64,000 bases of DNA from Tetmemena sp. SeJ-2015 (Eukaryota; Ciliophora; Spirotrichea; Sporadotrichida; Oxytrichidae): positions 1 through 64,000 of the forward strand of contig JAJKFJ010021756.1 of the NCBI GenBank assembly GCA_027382625.1, written 5' to 3'. This document shows positions 1 through 11,390 of this stretch, one piece after another (within the stretch, counting starts at the first letter, position 1; the number at the start of each line of letters is the position of its first letter). The notes under the pieces were generated by a model. It was not told the origin of the DNA. It saw only the letters and a list, made by a program, of their open reading frames with translations, and ran no database searches. A program made the position numbers and the translations under genes.

Positions 1-89
1 TTTTTTTTTAAAAAGTTGTGCAGTGTTAAAAGCTCTATAATAGTTTTTTTTAAAAAAATAAGTCTAATTAAATTAGCAAATAATTGTAT

Positions 90-850
90 TAGTGATTTGG
101 ATTAAATCAAATTTTTTCTGAATTTTAATTTGCTTAGTAGTAATCCATAGAGACATAAAACCAGAAAATATTCTTTTCAGCTACTCGGAAGACCCTTTCT
201 CTAGAATTTCAAAAGAGTCAAATAAAACCAACTTGTCAAACAATAAATAATTTACTATTCATTAAAATCTAAATTTTCATGTTCTAATCTTTTTAATAAA
301 AAAATGCTCTAAACAAAGAATCAGATAAGGATTGCTGTTTTTGGCCTATCTCAAAAGTTAAAAGCAAAAGAAGTACTCTCAGAAAAAAGTGGGACCCCAA
401 CTTACATAGCATAAAAATTAATTTAAAAAAATTTTATTGAGGAAAAAAAGGGGGGTTTTTTAAAAGTAAATTTCCCAAAAGGCCCCATTTTTAAAATAAT
501 TTTATTATTATATTTTTTTTTTTTACTGGTTCGTATCTCTTCAATTCTAAGGACAAAAATATCAAATAAATCCTCGAGATGAAACTAAATATATTTTAAC
601 TTTAATTTTTTTATTTTTAAATGAATAAAGCTTGTGTGTTTCTGTATCGATATTTTTAATTTAAATTTTTTGGATATCTCATCTAAAGGGAGAGTGTCAA
701 ATAAATGCATTGATTTATTAGAGAAGCTTTAGAGTCGACCATCTAAAAGACTCACAGTGAAGCGCTTTGAGCCATCCTTGGTTCGAAAAATTAGCAAAAA
801 TTAAGGATTATATTATAAAAAAAAACTTTATAAAAGTAAAAATTTTTTTA
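90..850 (+). pseudogene. Protein kinase fragment in the left palindrome arm
   Basis: The plus strand carries kinase motifs in order: an HRD-type catalytic loop at about 139-172 (VIHRDIKPENIL), the DFG segment at about 329-350 (IRIADFG is readable with small errors), and the subdomain XI end with SHPWF at about 765-785. It is the inverted counterpart of the minus-strand kinase at 8,125-9,610. Reading frame is lost between the motifs by homopolymer-type indels, and the N-lobe is cut off by the window edge. It is best treated as a damaged copy rather than a working gene. Confidence 0.6.
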
Positions 851-2099
851 AAACCCAAAAAATTTTTGGGGGTTTTTAAAATTTTTTCCCTTTTTTTTAT
901 GGTTTTTAATTTTGCTGTGTGATGATTTTGAGAGTGACTTTAAAAAGTCTTACTTCTTTTTTTATTTATCAAATTTTTTTTCTTCAATACTATCTTTATT
1001 TTTACAGTTTTAAACCGCAAGAATTTTTCGATCTCTAAGCTCTCTTCAGATATGCACCTCTCATCTTTTCAAAATCTTTTAAAACTCATTTTATAAATCT
1101 AATTAGCTTAGGATGAGCCGTTCGAGAGATTTTTAAAGGAAAACTAAAATAATTGTTTTAGAATTTTTATTATTTTTTAAAAAAAAATCACCAGGCAATT
1201 TCTTAAAACTTCGATACCTTTTGGCTAGTTTATTGGAAATTATTTTTTTTTTAAAAAATAAAAATATTTTTTTTTGAGCCTTTTAAGACCATCCCCTTTT
1301 TATTAATAAATAGCTTTTTGTGGATTCTTTTCACAAACTTAAGTTATTTTTTAAAAATTTTAATTATTGATTATATAATTTAAGATGACAGTAAATTAAT
1401 CCTAAAACAGAGATCAAAGTCATTTAAGCCAAAGGGATTAACTAAGAGCAAAATGATAATCATTTCACTGACCAAGTATGATTAAAGCTTTCTAATATTT
1501 TAAGATAATACTGAAAAAGATATCTGAAACATTTTTTATGATGATAGCGTCTTTGGGTTTTTTAAATTTAATTTCCGATTAATGAAAAACAATAATTTAA
1601 TTTGATTCTTAATAAATTTTAACCAATGAGTTTTAGGAAAATTAGTAACATTTCAATTAAATAAAAATTCAAAATGGCAGAGTGAGATATTCAAAACCCT
1701 TCAGAGACTCCTTTGACGCAAATACCCAAAAGTAAAGATAAGTAAACCTTGAAGGATTGCTTTATTTTTACATATTTTTGTGTTTAGCAAAGTAATTTTA
1801 TTTTCCTTTCATTTTGAATTAAAGTGAGCTAATATTTATAGTGGCCAAGGGAACTCTTTAAAAAGCTCGATTACTTTTAAGTTACTGGAAAGAAAATAAT
1901 ATGAAAAAGGAGAATTTACCCATAAACCAATAAGATAACATTTTTAGTTAGGAGTTTAATTAAAAATGGGGCAATAAAATCGCGAGATAAAGACTTTTTA
2001 AGGGATAAAAACGTAAAATGCCTGTAAGAAGGGAAAATCAATCAATCAGTAAAATTAAACAATAAAACTAAATAAAAAAATTTGTATTTTTTAGATAAT

Positions 2100-4090
2100 G
2101 TTTATATTTACCCATAATAACCCAGGGAGACCCAAGTTTTTTTTTAAACTTTTTTTCGGTAAAAGCTCTAAGTTATTCACTGTTTCTTTATGCTTTTTTC
2201 AATTCTTTAGTAAATTTTTTTTTCTTTAAAATTAATAAAATATTTCTTATCTATATAAAAATGGTAATTAAAATTTTTTCTAAAGAATCTTTTTCAAAAA
2301 TTTAATTTCTTAAAAATGCCCTTTAAATTAAATGAAGGTGGGAAGGCAAAAAAATTTAATTAAAAGGAAAAAAAAAATTAAATTTTAAATAAATTTTTTT
2401 TTTTATTTTTGAAAACAAAATAAATTGATTTTAAAAGCTATCAAGGGCATCTTTCAAGTCGATCAAATTAATCAGTTACTCCTAAATTTATTTGCCATAA
2501 TTAGAACTAAATTAGTATTTCTCAAACTGAAATAATTCCTAAAAATAAGGAATCTATTATCCAAAAAATATATCATTTTAATATATTTTTAAAATAAGGA
2601 ATTGGTAATTTAATCTTTGTTTTATTTCTTATCTTTATATTTTTAAAGGAAAAACAATTAAGAAAAGAGTATTAAGGAAAAATAAATCTAATTTTTCAAA
2701 GGCTCGACTTCATTCAGACAATAAGTCTTAAATAGTCTGAAATAAAGGACGAGCATTAAATAGATCCCAGCACCAGTTAAATAGAAATATAAAAATATCA
2801 TAACGAAACATAAATTTAAAAAATATTATTAATTTGGTATTCACATTTTTATAAAAATATTCACAGGATGAAATTTCTTTAGAGAATTTTTTGAAAATTA
2901 CAATTTTTAAATTAAATATCTGATAATAAATTGAAAATTGGAAAAAAACTTTTTTAATTTAAAAAATTGGGCCTTATTTGGTTTAGGTCAAAAAAAAGCA
3001 TATCATTAAAAAGTATTTTTTTTTTAAAATTTTAAATTTCAAAAAATTATTAAAAATTTTTAAAAAAATTTAAATTTTGGAAAAATCTAAATTTTATCTT
3101 ATTTTAAATTCATTTTACTCTGAATCTTAATGTGCGTAAACATCAAATTAAATTTACATTTTAAAAAAAAAAAAAAATTAAGCTTAAAAGAGAAGATAGA
3201 GAGTTGAAAACACCTCGATTAATTATACTTTAAAATTATACAAAAATTAATAATCTTTTAAATCATAATCATTTGAGAACTATAATTTTAAATTTCCCCT
3301 TTATTTTAAATAAATTAGGATTAAAAAAAAAAAAAAATCGAAAAATTTTCTCTTAAAAATTTTAATTTTGATTTTACTGTTTTTAAAAAAATTTCACTTT
3401 TGATTTAGAAACTTTTTTTTTAAGTTTAAAGTATTTCCATTTTAATTGAATGAAGGGAAACTGTATTCACAATAAAAATCTTAATGCACACCCCCCCTTT
3501 GAAAAAAAAAAAGAACCAAAAAATACAGAAATCTACTTAATAAGAAGTAAATTATGAGAGTCCCATCAAACCAGGGCAGAAGAGTCTCTTCTAAAAAAAG
3601 AAAGATGCCTCCTCTAATACGCAGAGCTTTTATGCTCATGCAATACAAGGATAAGAAAGGGCAGATATTTTTCTAACAAACAAAACAAGAATCTCCTATA
3701 CTCTTCAACATTAAATTTTGGTATAACAAGTCTATTAAATTCATAGTTTTCTTTTTCCATTTGATAAGAATTTTTTAAAAAGGGCAATTTAATTTATGGG
3801 GACTAAGTTTTCAGACTCAAAGTTAAAAGAGATGAAATTTTAAATTTCCCCAAGAAGAAAAAAGTTTTGTTTATTTGAATATGCACATATTTCTTTAAAG
3901 AAAGAATTTGCTCTATTAATTCTCTGGACATTTATAAATAATTTTATTTAATTTTAAATTTATTAATTGGAAAAAGTGCTTTTTAAACTAAAAGAATTTT
4001 CCCCTTTAAAAAAAAATTTTAAAAAAGAAAAAATTTGGAAATTTTAAATTTAAAACTTTTAAAAATTTTTACTTTTTAAAAAAAATTTTT
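2100..4090. other. Homopolymer-smeared stretches in the left arm
   Basis: Several pieces (about 2,120-2,420, 2,940-3,130, 3,330-3,420 and 3,990-4,090) consist almost only of runs of two to nine identical bases. The matching stretches of the right arm are ordinary mixed sequence. This asymmetry points to poor consensus sequence rather than biology. I see no gene here that is not already present in the right arm. Confidence 0.6.
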
Positions 4091-5039
4091 AACTTTAAAT
4101 CAATTGAAATTCAGGTGACTAATTAAAATGATTTTGAGTTTGTAAGATGAAGTTAAAAGGACTTTATCAAAAAAATTTATCTTCAATTTTAAGAATGATA
4201 AAATTTTAAAATTTCTTTTAAGCAATTTTAAGTTCGGGGAAATAAAATTTAAGTTCAAGCCATAATGAAATAGTCAAAGCCTCTTAATTTTTAATAATCT
4301 TTCCATCATCCTCGTTTAATATTTGTATATTTAATTAAATTATAAAATATTAAATAGTCTGTAATAGAATATAATTAAAAACACAAATATTAAACGAGGT
4401 ATGATGGAAAGATTATTAAAAATTAAGAGGCTTTGACTATTTCATTATGGCTTGAACTTAAATTTTATTTCCCCGAACTTAAAATTGCTTAAAAGTCAAT
4501 TTAAATTTATCATTCTTAAAATTGAAGATAAATTGTTATATGATAAAGTCCTTTTAACTTCATCTTACAAACTCAAAATCATTTTAATTAGTCACCTGAA
4601 TTTCATCACCTTGATTTCAAAGCTATAAATATTTTAAATATTGTCGCCAAAATTTTTAAATAGCCTCTTAAATTTAAGTTTACCAAATTATTTCTCTTTT
4701 TGCGATATCAATTGGCTCTTGTTTCTACAAGTAGAATTCTTCTGCTATCGATTCAAAAGCTATCGATTCTTCCAACTTACATAAATTTAAAATTAAATAA
4801 AATTATCTCTCATAAATAGTCCAGAGAATTAATAGAGCAAATTCTTTCTTTAAAGAAATATGTGCATATTCAAATAAACAATATACTTTTTTCTTCTTGA
4901 GGAATTTGAAATTTCATCTCTTTTAACTTTGAGTCTGAAAACTTAGTGCCCATCAATTAATCACCTTCGTCCTATTGAATAGGATCCTTCCCATTCTCTA
5001 TCTTTTAAATAGAAAAATAGAAAACTATGAATTTAATAG

Positions 5040-5225
5040 TTACTCAAATGTTATACCACAAATTAATGTTGAAGAGTATAGGAGCATTCTTGTTTTGTTT
5101 GTTAGAAAAATATCTGCCTCTTTCTTATCCTTGTATTGCATGAGCATAAAAGCTCTGCGTATTAGAGGAGGCATCTTTCTTTTTTTAGAAGAGACTCTTC
5201 TGTCCTGGTTTGATGGGACTCTCAT
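5040..5225 (-). CDS. Short conserved reading frame, unidentified (copy A)
   Basis: A 61-codon frame beginning MRVPSN is repeated at 14,391-14,576 in copy B and, inverted and damaged, near 3,553-3,720 in the left arm. Between copies A and B many residues differ and several changes are not conservative, although the frame itself stays open. It is basic and has no motif I recognise. It may be one exon of a larger minus-strand gene or simply a well-preserved piece of the duplication. Coding status is uncertain. Confidence 0.3.
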   Translation of the reverse strand: MRVPSNQDRRVSSKKRKMPPLIRRAFMLMQYKDKKEADIFLTNKTRMLLYSSTLICGITFE

Positions 5226-5340
5226 AATTTACTTCTTATTAAGTAGATTTACTGTCATTTTGCTTGTGTTCTTCCACTTGACTCTATTTGATAATATAAA
5301 AGTAATTTACTGCACTGAATTAGAGTCTTTGAATATCGAT

Positions 5341-8124
5341 TAGAATACTCAGACTAATCTTTCGAATCAGATTAATGCAATACCGTTAAGAATTAAAAAA
5401 ATTTAAATCTAAAAAATTATTTATTTCTTCAGAAGGGAGATAGTGCTATTAAGATATTTCTATCTGCTGAATACAGTTGTCACACTTCATTCTAAGTTAA
5501 AATGGAAATACTCTTAAACTTAAAAAAAGCAGAGTTTACTAAATCAAGAAGTAGATAACTTTTTTTAAAAACAGATAATATACAAAATTAAAATTGTTTA
5601 AGCAGTTAAAAATTGATTCGATTTTTTTTTTAATCCTAATCTTATTTATGAAATAAATAGGTAAATTAAATATTATAGTTCTCAAATGATTATGATTTAA
5701 ACGATTATTAATTTTCGTATAATTTTAAAGTATAATTAATCGAGGTGACTTTTCAACTCTCTATCTTGCTCTATTTAAGCTTAATTTTTTTTATTTTAAA
5801 ACTGTAAATTTAATTTGATGTTTACGCACATTAAGATTCAGAGTAAAATGAATTTAAAATAAGATAAAATTTAGATTTTTGGCACAAATTAATATTTTTC
5901 CCATTATAAATTATTTTAGATAGATTGTTAGCAAATAAATTTAAAAAAATAAATACTTTTTAACTAGAGTATAGACTTTATTTTGCACTCTAATCGCTTT
6001 AATTAATATCAGGCATCTAATTTGTTAATTTATTCACTTCTTTTAAAAATGCTTATTCCTAATTTTCAAGTTCCTATTACTCTATGATATTTAATTTAAG
6101 AAATTAGAAAAATAATTGTGCAATAAATTCTCTAAAGAAATTTCATCTCTGTGAATATTTTTATAAAAATGTGAATACCAAATTAATAATATTTATTAAA
6201 TTTATGTTTCGATTATGATATTTGTATATTTCTATTTAACTGGTGCTGGGTATCTATTTAATAGCTCGTCCTTTATTTCAGACTATTTGAAGACTTATTG
6301 TCTGAATGAAGTCGAGCCTTTGAAAAATTATGATTTATTTTTCCTTGAATACTCTTTTCTTAATTGTTTTTCCTTTAAAAATATAAAGTATAAGAAATAA
6401 AACAAAGATTAAATTACCAATTCCTTATTTTAAAAATATATTAAAATGATATATTTTTTGGATAATAGATTCCTTATTTTTAGGAATTATTTCAGTTTGA
6501 GAAATACTAATTTAGTTCTAATTATGGCAAATAAATTTAGGAGTAACTGATTAATTTGATCGACTTGAAAGATGCCCTTGATAGCTTTTAAAATCAATTT
6601 ATTTTGTTTTCAAAAATAAAAAAAATAATTTATTTAAAATTAATTTTTTATTTCCATTTTAACTTAAATTCTTTTTGCCTTCCTAGCCTTAACATTTAAT
6701 TTCAAAGGAACATTTATATGAAATTAAATTTTTGAAAATAGATTCTTTAGAAGATTATTTTAATTACCATTTTTATAGTAGATAAGAAATATTTTATTAA
6801 TTTTAAAGAAAAAAATATTGTACTGAAAGAATTGAAATAAGCATAAAGAAAGCAGTGCAAGTCAACTTAGCTAGCTTTTCATCACTTTGAATAATTTTAT
6901 ATGCTATATAAAATAATCTAATGAGAAATCAAAATTAACATAAAGAAGAATTATAATATGGGTGAAATATGAATAAATTATCGTAAGCACAAATACAAAT
7001 TTATTTTCATTTCAGTCTTTATTAGTATCTGAATGTATTCATCTCGACTTAGACTTAGATTTTCCCATTCTTTATCTTAGGCATTTTACTGTTTTTATCC
7101 CTTGAAGAAAGTCTTTATCTCTGCTTTGTTATGTTTATGTGCCCTCATTTTTAATCTAAATTCTCACTAGACTAAGCAAATAGTTATCTTACTTGAGTTT
7201 ATGGGTAAGAGTATCTCCTTGTGTCATATTATTAGTGCTTTGCTCATTTGTAATCTCTAAAAGATGAATCTGAGTCATTTCAAAGAGTTCCCATTCGGCC
7301 TTTACTATAAATATTAGCTCACTTTAATTCTAAAATGAATCGGTAAAATAAAATTACTTTAAGCTAAACACAAAAATAGTGTCAAAAATAAAGTCATATC
7401 CTTCAAGGTTTACTTATCTCTTACTTATTGAGATATTTGCAGTCGATAAGGTTAGTCTCTAAAGAAGGGTTTTAGAATATCTCACTCTGCCATTTTGAAT
7501 ATTTTATTTAATAATGAAATGATTACTATATTCTTCCTCAGGAAACTACAGTTAAGGCTCTAAATTTATTAATGAATACAAACTTAATTATTGTTTTAAT
7601 CATCTAATCGTGACTAATCTATAATGATTAAACAATACCTCAAAGACGCAATATCTATCATAAAAAATGATTTCAGATATCTTTTTCTAGTATTATCTTA
7701 AAATATTAGAAAGCTTTAATCTACTACTTGGTCAGTGAAATGATTATCATTTTGCTCTTAGTTAATCCCTTTCGGCTTAAATGACTTTGATCTCTGTTTT
7801 AGGATTAATTTACTGTCATCTTAAATTATATAATCAATAATTAGATATTATAAAAAATAACTTAATGTTTGTGAAAAGAATCCACAAAAAGCTATTTATT
7901 AATAAAAGGGTATGGCCTCTATATATAGCTAGCTCATATATATATATACAAAGAAAAATAATTTCCAATAAACTAGCCAAAAGGATATCGAAGTTTTAAG
8001 AAATTGCCTGGTGATTTTCTTTTGAAAAAATAATAAAACATTCTAAAACAATTATTTTAGATTTCCTATTGAAAAATCTCTCGAACGGCTCATCCTAAGC
8101 TAATTAGATTTATAAAATGAGTAT
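5341..8124. other. AT-rich spacer in the right arm, no gene assigned
   Basis: This stretch is AT-rich and has scattered patches matching copy B (for example about 5,731-5,830 with 15,057-15,160, and 7,680-8,110 with 17,350-17,770). No protein family is recognisable. Some minus-strand segments stay open under the UAR = Gln code, but AT-rich sequence does that by chance. Confidence 0.5.
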
Positions 8125-9610
8125 TTAAAAGATTTTGAAAAGATGAGAGGTGCATATCTGAAGAGAGCTTAGAGATCGAAAAATTGCTTGCGGTTTAAAA
8201 CTGTAAAAATAAAGATAGTATTGAAGAAAATAAATTGATAAATAAAAAAAGAAGTAAGACTTTTTAAAGTCACTCTCAAAATCATCACACAGCAAAATTA
8301 AAAACCATAAATAAAAGAAGAAATTTAAAATTCTTCTAATCTGGCAATATTTTTTTTTAGTTTTAAGTGAAGGAATGCGTGACTGTTTATAAAGTTTTTT
8401 ATTATAATGGAGTGAATCCTTAATCTTTTGTCTAATTTCTTCGAACCAAGGATGGCTCAAAGCTGCTTCACTAGTGAGTCTTTTAGATGGGTTCGACTCT
8501 AAAGCTTCTCTAATAAATCAATGCATTCATTTGACACTCTCCCTTGTAGATGAGATATCCAAAAATTGAAGATTAAAAATATCGATACAGAAACAGCACA
8601 AGCTTTATTCATTTAAAAATAAAAAAATTAATGTTAAAATATATTGAGTTTCATCTCGAGGATTTATTTGATATTTTTGTCCTTAGAATTGAAGAGATAC
8701 GAACCAGTAAATAAAAAAAATATAATAATAAAATTATTTTAAAAATGGGGCCTTTTGGGAAATTTACTTTTAAAAAACATCTTTTTTTCTTCAAAAAAAA
8801 TTAACAATATAATTTTTATGCTATGTAAGTTGGGGTCCCACTTTTTACTGAGAGTACTTCTTTTGCTTTTAACTTTTGAGATAGGCCAAAATCAGCAATC
8901 CTTATGCTGATATCTTTGTTTAGAGCATTTTTTTATTAAAAATATTAGAAAATGCATATTTAGATTTTAATGAATAGTAAAATTATTAATTTTTACAAGT
9001 TGGTTTTTTTTGCTCTTTTTAATTTCTAGAGAGAGGGTCTTCGGAGTAGCTTATAAGAATATTTTCTGGCTTTAAGTCTCAATGGATTACTACTAAGCAA
9101 ATTAAAATTCAGAAAAATTAGATTTAATCCAAATCACTAATACAATTATTTGCTAATTTAATTAGAGCTTATTTTTTTAATGAAAAACTATTATAGAGCT
9201 TTTAACACTGCTTACAACTTAAAAGAATTTTAAAATTTAAAATGATTATTAAAATTGCAATATTTTACCATTTTAAGTTTTTTAAAAAATAATTTTTTTT
9301 TTAAAATTTAAAAAAATTTATTAAATTTTAATTTGTTTCTCTTAATAAATTTTTTCCCCTTTAAAAATTAAAATAGAACCGTCCTTGTGGATGCTTGTTA
9401 TCAGATGAATTTGGTCAGATGTCTCAATCACTCGATAGAGGCGAATAATCATTTAATTTTCCTTGAGTGTTCTGAGAGCTTAGATTTCATATTTGAGATT
9501 CCTGACAATGGATAGCTCAGCTTTGAATGCTCTCTTTTTCAGATTTTTTGGGACTATCTGATGAGCTAATCAATTTATTTTTGTCAATTGTTTTCAGGGC
9601 GAAGAGGTGG
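8125..9610 (-). pseudogene. Ser/Thr protein kinase, copy A, broken
   Basis: Reading the minus strand downward from 9,610, kinase motifs appear in order. They are a beta-3 strand with the ATP-binding lysine (ALKTIDK, about 9,597-9,575), a catalytic loop (KPENIL, about 9,075-9,050), the DFG motif (IRIADFGLS, about 8,900-8,875), SGTPTYIA (about 8,845-8,820) and the subdomain XI end (SNPSKRLTSEAALSHPWF, about 8,510-8,450). Two features suggest it does not work. The HRD arginine codon is TGA at 9,079-9,081, where copy B and the left arm have AGA, and the APE region (about 8,745-8,820) is replaced by smeared homopolymers. Sequencing error is possible for both. The motif style resembles CAMK-like kinases; no EF-hand is visible. 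Confidence 0.7.
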
Positions 9611-9619
9611 TATTAAACA

Positions 9620-10650
9620 ATGGAAAACCTATTTACTTAATAAGATATGCAGGATCTGGAGATGTTTTTTTGTCAAGCAGCTATTTACTAGCATTAAAAG
9701 GGTCATCTTGATCAAGAGATCATCAATGCAAATCATAAACGATATGCTTAATTGAGATAGGAGGTTGCAAGTAGACTGAGGAACAGATACTTCCCACACC
9801 TCTGCCAAAAAAGAAAAATAAATTAAAAGCCATAGTGCCGCACCCCAAACTACGCAATTTTTATAATCCAAGAGGAACATTCCTAAAAATAACATGATCT
9901 TGCAAAGCCTATGATATAGGAAAATAGTTAAAGTCTAAATAAATTTGTAGCCAAAGACCATTTATCAACATCTTCAGTGAGAATAAATTTAAGTTGAATT
10001 TATAAGTGGAGAGGGCTGAAAATTTATATACCACGTGGCCTTTAATCAATTTCATCTGGAATCATTTTTTAGTTTCCTGTTCAAGATGTCTAGGGGTGGA
10101 AGTCATATATCCTATCTTTCGGAATTTGAGTGAGCACATACTCAACTTTAGGAACATTCTAGCACTCTTAAATATTTCGTTAAATAATTTATGATTAAGT
10201 ACTCTTGCTTTTGCTGTAATCTATATTATTGTAGTATTAGCCCAGATTTTCCTTGGTAAGCAAGAAATTCAGCTCATAAAAATAAAAATTAACAGTTTAA
10301 ATAACATATCAACTGTTTTAGATTGTTGTGACAATACAAATATGGGATGTCGTCCTATCATAATTGCTAAAATAATGATAAATAAAAAAGATTACCTTAT
10401 TTTAAAAGATATTTAAAAATGACCTCAAAAGTGCCAGTTTAAAGCTCTTCAAAATGAAAGTTTGAAGTGCTTAGTCCATGATTAACAGAAGGAAAGTGAA
10501 ACTCATTTTTAAATTCAGACTCAAATAGCAATATTAAATTTTATTAATCATCATGCTCATCTTTTATATTTTCATCTCCATTGAAAAAGTAGAGCCGTCC
10601 TTTAAAAAATCCTACATAGACTTGCTAGTCAATTATGCCAAACTTCTTGC
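9620..10650 (-). CDS. Unidentified minus-strand coding segment upstream of kinase A
   Basis: Several short frames here are conserved as protein in copy B (19,290-20,340). One reads VGFFKGRLYFFNGDENIKDEH near 10,610-10,550, followed by a stretch containing FPSVNHGLSTSNFHFEELQ; changes between the copies are mostly conservative. A second conserved piece (about 10,150-9,990) contains NVPKVEYVLTQIPKDRI. Frames shift between the pieces, so introns or indels are present. It could be the 5' part of the same kinase gene or a separate gene. I do not recognise a family. Confidence 0.4.
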
Positions 10651-11289
10651 AATTAAAAAAATTTATTATTTAAAGCTTGAAATTAATTTAATAAAAAAAC
10701 ATTCATAGTGAGGCTTTGCGCTATTTAGCAATCTCCAAGTTTAATATCTTTTTAATCATAAAAAATAAACCTATGACTCAAAATAAATCACTCTGAGTGT
10801 TATCAATAAATCTGAAAGATTGATTCTAAAAAAGTAGATCGAAAATTCTTTTGCATTTAGTTTAATTTAGAATTTGCTGACTTAATGAGAGAACCTCGGG
10901 AGTTTTATTTTTCATTAGATGGAGTTTGAAACTTAAAGAGTTATACTAAATGGTAGTGTTGATAAGATTAATTTTAAAATTAGTTAGTTAATAAATTATG
11001 CCGAGAGTAATATAATATGTTTTTTTTTTTAAAATTAAATTTATGATAATCACTGTATCACCAATTATAACTAAGAGTATGTAATATAAACTTTAATAAA
11101 TATAAATTACGTAAAATAGCTTCTATATGATACGCAATTCACAACAACAGGATTATTCAACTTAAAAATAATGATATAACATTTATTTAAAACTATTGAG
11201 CTCCATTATTATAAATGATATATCACTTTAAAGTAATGATTTTTATAAGAATTTGGTTAGGTGAAATTAAGCAGATAAAATAATATCAT

Positions 11290-11390
11290 ATGCTCTTCTT
11301 TTCTTTTCTTTAATAAATAAACTGCATCACCCTCATCTTACTAAGCTTCAGTTTCCATTTTTTAGTCCGAAGAGTATTGCTATTACTTAA
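11290..11390 (-). pseudogene. Truncated 3' end of the membrane-protein gene (copy A)
   Basis: This matches the last 30 or so codons of the intact gene at 20,993-21,688, including the region around its TGA stop. Similarity stops abruptly near 11,390, in the Q/S-rich tail. This marks the right junction of the duplication and shows that copy A received only the end of the gene. Confidence 0.65.

Larger units (their letters stand above)
1..9230. repeat. Giant imperfect inverted repeat (palindrome)
   Basis: Positions 1-4,327 are the reverse complement of about 4,382-9,230, around an AT-rich centre of about 54 bp (4,328-4,381). The match is plain near the centre (4,261-4,327 against 4,382-4,450) and at the outer ends (100-180 against 9,060-9,150). 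The left arm is about 500 bp shorter and differs by many small indels, most of them longer or shorter A, T, G or C runs. The arms are not identical in coding residues: the kinase HRD arginine codon is AGA in the left arm and TGA in the right arm. It may be a real fold-back chromosome structure or a chimeric, low-quality contig end. Confidence 0.9.
4612..11390. repeat. Direct duplication, copy A
   Basis: This segment matches 13,955-21,075 in the same orientation, with an offset that drifts from about 9.35 kb to 9.68 kb. Strongly matching patches include 4,617-5,340, 8,355-8,520, 8,840-9,120, 9,380-10,750 and 11,290-11,390. Between them the copies have diverged by substitutions and indels. The right edge falls inside the last codons of the membrane-protein gene that is intact in copy B, so copy A is the derived, truncated duplicate. 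Confidence 0.85.
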
